Assembly: GCA_029532625.1 (NCBI GenBank)
Contig: JARFXM010000011.1
Span: forward strand, 2,821,001-2,885,000
Origin: Lomentospora prolificans
Taxonomy: Eukaryota; Ascomycota; Sordariomycetes; Microascales; Microascaceae
Length of the DNA: 64,000 bases
Reading direction: 5' to 3'
Part shown: positions 1-9,773 of the stretch, in pieces
Numbering within the stretch: position 1 is the first letter of the stretch
How the letters are laid out: each line of letters starts with the position of its first letter
Made by a program: the position numbers and the translations under genes
Notes under the pieces: model-generated
Seen by the model: only the letters and a program-made list of their open reading frames with translations
Database searches by the model: none
What the model was told of the DNA's origin: nothing

Positions 1-130
1 CTGGCCTTGTCCTTCGCAGCGAGCAGGGAAGAGGCTGCCGCTTTCATCTTGTCTTGTAGAGGCGCACGAGAATGTGCTGTGCCCTTTACTCGTGGAACTT
101 GCGTAGGACTAACATCCCGTCTCTCCTCAT

Positions 131-869
131 AGGGTCTGGGGTATTGAGAACAGCGCTGATAACCTTGGTCGCACGGTCGAGGGTACCACTACCGATGTCC
201 ACATCGATAACCCTGCCGAAGAGCTGAACCTCCGTAAGTTCCTCTGCCACAGTGCGCCTGCCAACTGGGTCATGGGAGGAAGGGATCATCGCTAAGCGAA
301 ACAACGAAGAGTTTCGCATGGGAAGGTCAAGCTAATAAGCGTCTCTAGTTGGTGACCCATCCAAGCCCAACACGGACTGGTATGGCTATCCGGTCTGCTT
401 CACCATCGGTGAGCCCGAGGTCTTTGTTGATAAGACTTTCAAGGTCGGCGATCAGTTTGTTCTGGCTCCCAACTCCACCTACGACGACACAAATTGCGAG
501 GAGGCTGCCATTCCCCCTCGCCTGTCCATTCAGGCTCACAGCGCCCCCATCGATGGCACCTTTGACAAGGACTTCTCCAACATGTACGTTACGCTCCACG
601 GAAGCTGGAACCGCGCTCCGGCCACCGGATACAAGGTTGTTCAGATTGCGTACCAGAAGCTCGATGATGGTAGCTACGATCCCGTCGCCACCCCAGACAC
701 CCACCTCCCTTACGTCGACATTGCCTGGAATGACAATGTCGATGCCTGCAATGGCAACACTTGCCTTAGGCCCAGCGGCATTACTTTTGACAAGGCATTC
801 TCGAGGATGTATGTTGCTAGCGATAATGCCGTCAGTGGCGAGCTTTTCATTCTTTATAAGACTGAGTGA
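131..869 (+). CDS. Glucose/sorbosone dehydrogenase family protein, 3' part (5' end missing)
   Basis: C-terminal part of a soluble-quinoprotein-type glucose/sorbosone dehydrogenase, a six-bladed beta-propeller that in fungi is usually secreted and oxidises sugars or pyranoses. Two exons are clear: 131-233 (ends NPAEELNL) and 349-869, joined by a 115-bp intron with a GTAAGT donor, GCTAAT branch and CTAG acceptor; the join reads NLGDPSKPNTDWYGYP. Family hallmarks are the start VWGIENSADNLGR and the late block YVTLHGSWNR. Acceptor ATAG at 128-130 marks an upstream intron whose exon I could not place, so the 5' end lies outside the window or is unresolved. The TGA at 867-869 is in frame. The family is fairly sure; the exact substrate is not known. 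Confidence 0.72.
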
Positions 870-1486
870 AAGGAGGTCTGAAAAAAATAGGGATCGGTGC
901 TGAGACTTCACGATGTTTCGTGAGGGAGTACGGTTCGTTTGTGAAGAGGGCGATAGTTTTGTTTTGTAAATATTCCTATTCATCGACCTCAAATATATCT
1001 TTGCGCGCTTGAGCTTTCTTGTTTCAATTCTGTTATTCTGTTACTTTCAATGATTATTTCGTGTTTCTGTGGATTTTAGCCAGCAAAGTTGAGCTGGTGT
1101 AAGTTGTGATCTTCAGAGCACTTCAGTTCACCAGTCGAGCTGCTACTGGCCTAGGCTATCCCAGCCATCATGCGTCAATAACGTCAGATGAATTAAAGTA
1201 AAAGAACCCTATATTTCCTGTTCCGTTCACAATATTTGTCCTGCCTTGGCCTGTAGGCGGTTTGAATCGGAACTGTGGTCGTCGGTATGTTCTGGTAGGA
1301 TCATCGTGAGGTTGGTCACGTGGAGCGACAGTTAGCATCAAATTGAAGCTCCCACTGAAAGCTTCTAAAATCCCCAACTTTTCCTCGACACCACATGTTT
1401 TGAGCTCCACTGGACACATCGCTGCCCGTGTCTCCATATCCGACACCCATTTGCGTTCCGCCAACACCCCAAGAATTCTCGCAACT
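870..1486. other. Intergenic: 3' flank of dehydrogenase and ARP6 promoter
   Basis: No credible gene. It holds the 3' UTR of the upstream dehydrogenase (T-rich with AAATAT-type stretches around 965-1000) and the promoter and leader of ARP6. An in-frame open stretch runs upstream of the ARP6 ATG from about 1343 but has no ATG of its own; it opens with TTG. Confidence 0.6.
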
Positions 1487-2929
1487 ATGGCAGGCGGCCG
1501 GAAGACTAAATCTTCCGGCCCCCCGCCGCCCTCGAAAACGCTCGTTCTCGACAACGGCGCCTACACCCTCAAAGCCGGCTTCGCGCCGCCCTCCGGCGAC
1601 GCCTCCACAGCCGAATCAGACCCCGAGCCTCGAATGATACCGAACTGCATTGCGCGCGACCGCGCTAAGAAGGTATACATCGCCACGGAGCTCTCGCAGT
1701 GCCGTGACTTTGGCGAGATGCAGTTCCGCCGCCCCGTGGACAAGGGCTTCATCGTCAATTGGGAGGCGCAGAAGGCGGTGTGGGACGACGAGCTCTTTGG
1801 CGGGAAGGGCGGGCTGGGGTGCGAGCCGGAGGATACGAGGTTGATTTTGGCGGAGCCGCCGAATGGGTTGCCGGCGTTGCAGGCGAATTGCGATCAGATG
1901 GTTTTTGAGGAGTTTCGGTTTGCGAGCTACTATAGGGCTATTGGTGCGTGGGAATCAACGACTATGAGCTGTAGGAGAACTAGGAGTAAGCTAACGATGC
2001 GCGCAGGACCTACATTGAACGCGTACAACGACATCCAGTCTTTCTTTGGGACTACGCGAGATCCGGCCACGACTCCCCAGGTACCCGCCGAAATCATGCT
2101 CCTCGTTGATTCGGGCTACTCCCACACGATCGTTACCCCGCTCCTCCACGGCCGACCGCTCCACTCTGCCATTCGCCGCCTAGATATTGGGGGCAAGTTC
2201 TTGACAAACTACCTCACCCGGCTGTTATCTCTACGCCACTTCGACATGCGTAACGACGTATATATTGTCAACGAGATCAAGGAGACGGCGTGCTATGTGT
2301 CTCTCGACTTCAACGGCGACCTCGAAAAAACGTGGAAGGGCGCGCGGGGCGAAAGGAGGCCAGTCTATCTAAACGGGAGCGAGGGCATCGCCAAGGACTA
2401 CGTACTGCCTGACTTCCACGCGCGGCCCAAGGGTATCATGCGTGACTATGACCCTGCGGCGCACACCAAATCGAGGAAGCTCGCCCTCGGCGCCGCGGGC
2501 GACACCGCGGGCGTGAACGAGGACATCATCACTCTCCGCAACGAGCGGTTTGTCGTGCCGGAGCTGCTGTTCAACCCGATGGATACAGGCCTGCGGCAGT
2601 CGGGCTTGCCGAACCTCATCATGCAGTCCGTGTCTTCGCTCCCCGTGGGGCTCTGGCCGGGCCTCCTCGCCAACATCGTCGTCGTCGGCGGTAACGCGCT
2701 CTTCCCGGGCTTCAGGGAGAGGCTGCAGAGGGAGGTCGCCAGCCTGGCGCCGGATGACTGCACCGTGAGGGTCGCCGTCCCAGAGAATCCCCTCACCGCG
2801 ACGTGGAAGGGGGGAGTCAGGTTGGCGGGTCACGAGAGCATAGGCAAGCTGTGCGTTACGAAGGCGGAGTATGAGGAGTATGGGGCTGGGTGGGTCGCTA
2901 GGAAGTTTGCGGCCGGTTTGCCTGTTTGA
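1487..2929 (+). CDS. arp6: Actin-related protein 6 (SWR1 chromatin-remodelling complex subunit)
   Basis: ARP6 is an actin-fold subunit of the SWR1 complex, which exchanges H2A for H2A.Z in nucleosomes in the nucleus. Exons are 1487-1943 and 2007-2929, giving 459 residues, in the usual range. The N-terminal TLVLDNGAYTLKAGF is the phosphate-1 loop of the actin fold, and VVGGNALFPGFRERLQRE near the C terminus is the typical late actin-family block. Insertions such as EPEPRMIPNCIARDRAKK are ARP6-like. I chose the ATG at 1487 (MAGGRK); the open frame extends upstream to a TTG but without ATG. The 63-bp intron (GTGCGT donor, GCTAAC, GCAG acceptor) is a multiple of three without a stop, so an unspliced message would still read through. 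Confidence 0.9.
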   Translation: MAGGRKTKSSGPPPPSKTLVLDNGAYTLKAGFAPPSGDASTAESDPEPRMIPNCIARDRAKKVYIATELSQCRDFGEMQFRRPVDKGFIVNWEAQKAVWDDELFGGKGGLGCEPEDTRLILAEPPNGLPALQANCDQMVFEEFRFASYYRAIGAWESTTMSCRRTRSKLTMRAGPTLNAYNDIQSFFGTTRDPATTPQVPAEIMLLVDSGYSHTIVTPLLHGRPLHSAIRRLDIGGKFLTNYLTRLLSLRHFDMRNDVYIVNEIKETACYVSLDFNGDLEKTWKGARGERRPVYLNGSEGIAKDYVLPDFHARPKGIMRDYDPAAHTKSRKLALGAAGDTAGVNEDIITLRNERFVVPELLFNPMDTGLRQSGLPNLIMQSVSSLPVGLWPGLLANIVVVGGNALFPGFRERLQREVASLAPDDCTVRVAVPENPLTATWKGGVRLAGHESIGKLCVTKAEYEEYGAGWVARKFAAGLPV

Positions 2930-4417
2930 AGATAGAACGGACGGATTATTCCTGGATTACTTTTTCGGCTCCATTTTTTTATTCCCTCGTGGACGGGCAA
3001 ATCGCTATTGACGCAATAGCCAAGGAAAAAGGGCCGATATTCCGACCAAAAAAAGGGCTTGATCAAGGTCCCCGGATTGCTCGGATCGCGCGTTTTTGGC
3101 GCCCCTCATGCCCAGGCTCGCGACCATGAGAACTTGACTCGCTCCTGTCGTTTGCGAACCGGGGTTCGCTCACCGCTCTCAACGAGGCGGGTCTAGCGGC
3201 TTCGAACGGCTTGTATCGGGGTGTTTGGAGTGGGAACTCGCCGCTCGCGAATTAAAAGGGCGCACCACCCCCGACCTTCGGAGGATCTTGTCTTTGAATC
3301 CTTGGGGGACGACGCCCTTTGACTGGATGGTGAGGGAGTCATCGGCTTCGGGGCTCCCTCGTGGGGTTCACACCCTTTGGCTACGATTCGGACTGGTCGT
3401 GGCTTTCGGAGAACGGGGTTCGGCATCGGATCCTACTAGGCGAGTCGGTTTACCCCCCGGTGCTGTGAAGGGCGTATAGGAACATGCACAGTTTTAAGCA
3501 CGGCTTGTGATGAGAGGGGACTTGAATCTCTTATCATGAAACTACAACCATGCCATATGTAAAGGGACCTCAGAAAGTAGCCTTGATTTCGGACCTTAGA
3601 AGCTAGAGTGGAATGGATATACCAAGAAGCGTCAAGGTATATATATATATATATATATATATACTAGAGCGGAGCGGCGTTCGAAACTTTCGTTTCGCAG
3701 AGTGGAGAGAAGATAGAAAAGACCAAAGGAAAATGCCATGTCTTTCGAGCCCTTGCTCGTGCCTAATCTTCTTTTGTGTTTTACCTGACGCCTCGCTTTC
3801 CCGTGCCGTGAATTTTTCTTCTTTTTTTCCATTAATTCCTTGTTTCAAGCAATGCGAAAGGGAAAAAATAAAAAAAAAAAAAAATTCGACAAGAGAAGCC
3901 ACGAAGGCGACATCACCAGATTCGCAGGGGTATAAATGGTTGGTAGGATCAGATACCGCGCCGAAAGATCCAAAAACAAAACAACAGTTCATAGGCTTCG
4001 GGCAAAGACGTATGAATGGACATGAAACTGAATGAGAGCCTGGGTGCATGGGTTTGGCCCTCTGCAAGGACTGAGCAGCGAGTAATTGGCCCCTAGAACC
4101 AAAATATCTTCTAAAAGGACTCTTCAAAAAACACCGAGGCGCAAGTGATTTCTTTCACTTAGCTCCGGGCGGTGAGACATCGCATTCCCTCACGGGGAAA
4201 GGTACGCTCTCGCGCACGACGCTCGCTAATGGAGTTTTGGTTGCGCATCCAGGTGATCCATGCCTGCTTGCTCCTGGTCTTGCAGCCGGGCATTTGCTGC
4301 GGATGCTGCGGAACAGCGCGTGGGGGTGAGCGCTGGGCCGCAGACATCTGTCGTCGTCGCTGGGAGCACCCTAGGTTAATGTTAGTCTCCACATAGTGTC
4401 CGAGAGCAGTTCACGTT
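2930..4417. other. Intergenic, 1.5 kb, with a TA microsatellite
   Basis: Between the convergent ARP6 gene and the F-box-like gene. No reading frame shows protein-like composition or splice-linked exons, and no tRNA or 5S rRNA pattern was found. A perfect (TA)13 run lies at 3638-3663 and an A-rich tract near 3865-3885. Confidence 0.6.
3638..3663. repeat. (TA)13 microsatellite
   Basis: Thirteen uninterrupted TA units, read directly, in otherwise unremarkable intergenic DNA. Confidence 0.97.
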
Positions 4418-6201
4418 TCATTCAAGCTTACAATCGCACTAAATGGGACGCGTTAGCCTTATTCGGGATACACCAGAGTCAGATGGTGAATGGAACTTAC
4501 GAGAGTCGAGCTAGAGCCTTCGTGGTGGACAATACAGTAGCCTCCACCGCACGCCGTGCACGTCTTCTGAGTACGGCTAATGCAGTCGTTGCAGTTGAAT
4601 CCACATTCGAAGCAGCTTCGATGGAACTGTTTTAGAAAAGAAGAAAGTCAGTCTGCTGCAAAAAATCCACAGTCAACGACCCCAAGGGGGAGGGCAAGTC
4701 CGCGTGCATCATGCGCTGTACGGACGGGCATACAATTACGACGGGGAAAGAAGGAGGCGGTGCCATACGGTCTTCCCCGCCCAGTCGATGAAGTGCGAAA
4801 ACGTCATCGACCTGAATAATCGTCCCGGACCGATGGATGCCATGCCTTTTTTTTTTTGTGTTTTGTGCTCTCTCCGTTTCCTTCAGTTTTTCACCGCTCG
4901 AGAGCGCGGCGAGCGGACTGCTTCTCCATGCATTCGGGGCAAAGACCGTTCCATACCTTTTTAATAGGAGCCTGCGACTCGTCGGCCATGTGAAGGCCCG
5001 GCTGGGGCGGGGTGTAGCACTTCTCGCACCACCACTTGTTGCAGGTGCGGCAGTGGCGGTCGTTGAGGCAGGTGGCGCACCGGGCGACGAACGAGGGGGC
5101 CGTTCCACAGGCCGAAGTCGTCATCGGGTAGGTCGCGGCGGTCAGCGAGGACGAAAGGAAAGGCACGTCGGGGAGAAGCGGGAGAGAGGTCCTGTCAGCT
5201 GCGGTATCAAAGGTTGTTAGTCCCTCGGGGGCGGACCCACACCCGACGCAACCCGAGAGCGCGAACGAGGCCACCGCCCACTGTGGACCCGCCGGGCTGA
5301 GGAGGCTACCGTAGCTGGGCGAGTTCATGTGGCAAGGGCCGGTGCAGAGAGGAGCGTCGAAGGCGATTACGCCTTGGCAATCGATGAGCGTTTCTGCCCA
5401 TTCCTGGGACGGCTGGTGCTGGATCACCCTGCCCTTCTCGCCGTACCAGAGGTCGCCTGTGTTGACGCGCGCATCCTTGTAGTCCGACTCGGCAGAGTCT
5501 TGGGCTGTGACGGTGGCGTCGGGCGACTTGCTCGTAAAGATGTACAGTCCTCGCAACTTGGGCGTGCCGATTTGGCGGGATGGGCGGCACGCATATCTGA
5601 GGGCCTTCCTTAGGCTGCGCTCATTGAGATGTTTCACTCCTCGGATGGAGAGGATGCGCACATTGAATTTGGGATCGTTGATGAGTTCGTGGCAGAGGTC
5701 GGCCGTCACAGACAGGCCGTCTAGCACGAGGGTTTGCACATCGTTCAAGAGATGGCGCCGCTGGAGAGTAGAGAAGATGCCTCGCAGAGGGCCAGAGTAG
5801 AAACTGTAACAGCAAGCAGGGCGTTAGTTTCTGGTGCTCTGTGTTTTCACAAGAAACGGAGAGGGGAGCGGCAGTCACGCGGTTTCGCTGTATACAACGT
5901 ACTCATCTTCAGTGACATGTTCGTCGACTTGGACATTGCGCCATACTTCGCCACCGTTGTCGATGGGAGCAATGTCAAACTGGGCAGTCGTAACGCGGGT
6001 GAGATCGAGGTAGCGGAAGACGCCGGGAGCGTGCTGGATGAGGCCGCAGAAATCCTTACAGGTGGCACCGAGGGCAAGTCTGTCTCGGGCCGAGAGATAA
6101 GGGGCGGTGTGTTGGAGGACGAGGTGGTTGGAGAGGAGATCGAAGAGGGATTGTTTCCGGAGAATATCGCGCGCGGTAGGGTCGTTTCCGACGATACTCA
6201 T
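4418..6201 (-). CDS. F-box-like protein with C-terminal cysteine clusters
   Basis: Unrecognised beyond general class; probably a fungal F-box adaptor for ubiquitin ligases. Exon 1 (6201-5903) has an F-box-like N terminus (HLVLQHTAPYLSARDRLALG) followed by LTRV and a repeat-like segment. The 99-bp intron 5804-5902 (GTACGT...ACAG) joins in phase to exon 2 (5803 down), which carries LRGIFSTLQRRHLL and a Cys-rich block (CATCLNDRHCRTCNKWWCEKC). Exon 2 as an open frame ends at 4891 (...CPECMEK). A third exon, 4626-4501, holds a second cluster (CFECGFNCNDC, CTACGGGYC) and is joined by a 62-bp intron (GTAAGT, GCTAAC, TTAG) to a last exon 4438-4418 (CDCKLE, stop). The join from exon 2 to exon 3 is uncertain: the only in-phase donor is GTATGG at about 4956, which would remove CPECM. 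Confidence 0.55.
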
Positions 6202-9200
6202 GTTATGCCCCGGCAGCCCTTCCTAGATCAACGGTTTGTTCTGGAAAGGATCCGGTCGCGGCGCGACGACGCAAGTCGCGCAAAAGGGGGGGAAATGAAG
6301 GGGGATTAAAACTGAGCTGGTAAAAGAGCGTGGCCCGCTAAGGAATAGAGGGGATGCTTTCCGTCGAGGTGGTCCTGCCAGTCAAGGTGGATGTTGGGAA
6401 GAATGACGGACACTCGGTGTGTATAAGTGGTGAAGCTCGTCTCGAACGCTGGTATCGTGGGGAAAGCTTTCTCTGGAACTTGTCTTTACTCGTGTGCCAA
6501 CGAGTCAAAATTTCATCTTGGGAAATCGAATGATTCTTGGGTCTATGGAGCTGGCGGATGCGAGGATGTTGTGGGAAAGGAGAATGGGGATTCCAGCAAA
6601 GGGGAAGGGTGATGAAATAATATCAAGGTCAGGCCAGCCCAGCGCGTTTCTCGACGTTCTTGGCCAGGGTCGAATCTGTTAGCAAATGAGTTACGGGTAC
6701 CCACACGCCCAAGCACCTGGAGATTACGGAGCATTACTGAATGGCATTACATTTGAAGCTTGAGGGGCCTATTCTTGGGGGGTACTAGCGCGTCTGCTGG
6801 GGTGCGTGCCTCGATGTGTTTTGTACAATGCTAACAGCTGGGGTTGGGGAACTGCGTCGGAATCTGGGGGAGAAGGCGGGTACGCGGCGCTTTGGCTGGG
6901 AGGCAGGCTGTTAAGGCGAGTCGAGGAGTACTACTCCCCACCCTTGCGACTGCAACCCTGCCACGGACCTGTGGAGCTTAATCCACTGATGTGGTGTCGA
7001 CGTATTTCCTCGGCGGATCTGATGAGGCGAGACAGGACACGTCCCACAATGGCCAGCCAGCAGTTGAAAGATGGTGGGGTGGATCTCAACCAGTTGCAGG
7101 CCAGGCGTTGCATTGGCGGCGCTGTCTGATTAATGGTCGCATGGCCTGGCTGGCCTAGCGAAGTGGTCTTATTAGCGGCGGAAGTAGTGGCTCGCGGGCC
7201 GGCGGTGGACAAGGGGTGTGTTGCGTTTTGGCGCTCGCTTCATGATTTTCTTTTTTGGCTGATCTAGCTGGCGGTGGGAGTTTTGATAGTGTCATCCAAA
7301 TTGATTGAACCTTTGGGAAAGCCCTGCAAAAAACGCCATGGGGTCATCGACAGCCAAGACGTCCATCCCTCTTTTACACTCCATCCCATCCCCTATTGTT
7401 CGCCCCATTCATTTGCTCATCTTGCACTGCCCACCGTATCCATCCGCAGAATCCTCACCGCCGTCCACAGGGGAAAGGACGCTTCGGTGGTGCAGACAAA
7501 AAGCAGAGACCGCCGGGCAAGGTAGTTGTGATGCACGTAGATAGAAAGAAAAACTCTCTTATCAGACAAGCATCACATCGTTGGCTCACGATGGCGTTCG
7601 TACCTGTCTGATACTCCACGTAAGGGATGAATGGCAGGAGAGAGCATGCGCTAGTAACGATCCAGTGCTGCCCACCCAAGAGATAGGTGAGGATAAGTTG
7701 AGGGAGCTTCGTCTCGACTTGCCATTCGCACATCGCCCTACTCTGATTAGCGTTGAGAGCTTTGCGCGAATCCTTGCGGGCCTCACAGCCAGGTCAGCTC
7801 GCGGCGCTAGCCCCCCAAGACACGGCAGGCTGGCGTAGGCTCCAGAGATAGCGCCTGGCTGGCAAAGGCAAGCTGGCCTGTATTAGAAACCCGGCTAAAA
7901 CTACCTTGGTAAAATCCTAATTTTGAACTTGCCAGTTCCCAAACACTTTCAACCCTCTTCTCACCACACAACACACTCACACTTTTCACCCACGCCTGGG
8001 CTCTCCTCCCCACGCATGCTGCAGCTGCCAACTGCGACTGAACTGCGATATCATACCCCACCTTATTTCCCTTTTCTGCCCCAGTGCAACTCCGGATCTG
8101 GGAGTTGCCGGTTCTTTCCAGCTGTTTTTGTGACAAATTGAAGAGCCTAAACTAAAATCCATCCCACGTATCTACACTGGACATCGCCCCTCCAGGCTCC
8201 ACCCCACCCAATGAGCTGGAGCCTGCTGGCTGTCTTTACCTGGATTTGGGGGCTTCTGTTACTGGCGCGATGGCCATTAACAGAATTCGCCTTTTTCCTT
8301 TGTCTCTGTCTAGACCATCCATGGCATGACGACTGCTAAAGGAGCCCCTAGGGGTCCCTGGTCCCCTTCTATCCACTCCTTCCGGAGAACGAACAAGTGC
8401 CTAGTCTTTCCCAACTTGTGTATTGTCTCCAGTCCCATCATGCAAGCTAATACTACCAAGCCTACGGAAGAAATGGAGCTTAAACGGTTCAAGTGTACCG
8501 ACAATCCGAGATGAGATCTAGTAATGGGAATTGCGAGATCTCCTACCAGCGGCTCTCGCGCGAGGCGGGGCTTTTTTTTTTTTCCTTTTTATCTACCCTC
8601 CTCTTAGGCATGGCATCCACACATATCACACCATCCGACTCGGTGGGATAAATTCAACAAAAAGGAGGGGTAATACCCGTCAGACATCGACGAATTGTGA
8701 TCTGAGCCCCTCCCCTCCTGAGGAGAGGAGCAGTAATAGCCATTCATCTTCTGGGGCTTGCCATCCTCGACGTTGATCCTCTGCAACTGCCAAGGTATAT
8801 CAGTGACTCAACATGAAGGGAAAAGGAAAAAAAAAAGAAGTAAAGGTTGAGAGAGGGGCGACGACGAAGGCGTTTGGGATCAGAGCTACCTCCTTTTTTG
8901 CGCCCATGTGACCTTATTGATAAATGTACCTAGCGCAAGCCAGCTGCCTGCCCACGTGCAAATAGCAAGCTGAGAGCTGGGCGTTTAGGTCAGAGGCATC
9001 AGTGTGCGCGGTGTAGCGTCACTTTGCTGGTGCGTAGTACTATGTTCGAGTGGTAGATATTGTGTGTGGCCGCATACTCAGGCCCTCTACTCGACGTAGC
9101 ACAGAGATGAAGACGAACCTTGAATTCAATGAATGGGCAACTGTGCGCGATGTAAGTCACATGGGCTCAGGTGCTGAATGTGTAATGCATTCATCACATT

Positions 9201-9773
9201 TGTACATTGTATACATTTGACACTCAATGTTCCATGTCTAGGATGTGGAAGTCTCTCATCTCAATAGTTCATCGTGTGTGGGCTCAAACAGATGAATTTT
9301 GCATGGACCATTCATGGTCATGAATGTAATAGCATGGTCATAATATTAGTGTTGCCCCGCCATGTCGGAAAGCCAGCTGATGTCACCTGACAGCCCCTCC
9401 AACTCTCCAACATAATGTGCCTTGCCCGAACTAATAATGATGCCTTCGATGAATTGAAGCCTTGCGCCGCGACGCCTTCGAAAGCCACAGAGTGTCGCGA
9501 ATATCTCTAGACTTGCAGCCGTAATATTCTTTAGGGCTCGTGGCTTAGAGGCGACGGCTCGTCCCGCTCTTACCGTCTTCAATCTTACCTCCTTCCTTCG
9601 AGACCCTTCGCCACCGTCATCGGTGGAAGCCTAGAGAAACTCTTGCTGACATATCGCTATCGCGGGCCTGTCTTCGGCGTTTCCCTAATGTTTTATCGTC
9701 TCGAAGCGACTCTGATGATTCGGAATTTTCCTTCCTCTCCATTCCATCCGAAATTGATAGCGCACCCTACACC
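6202..9773. other. Long intergenic region, 3.6 kb
   Basis: Shared 5' region of the F-box-like gene (-) and the UFD1-like gene (+). I see no gene: all open frames are short, with low-complexity composition and no splice-linked partners. It contains a poly-T run near 8572-8583, A-rich tracts near 8820-8840 and a short perfect palindrome at 9309-9326 (8-bp arms, 2-bp spacer). An unannotated non-coding RNA could be present but nothing in the sequence supports it. Confidence 0.5.

Noticed and set aside
345..992. 215-codon minus-strand open frame
   Set aside because: Antisense of the glucose/sorbosone dehydrogenase exon; lacks its own motifs.
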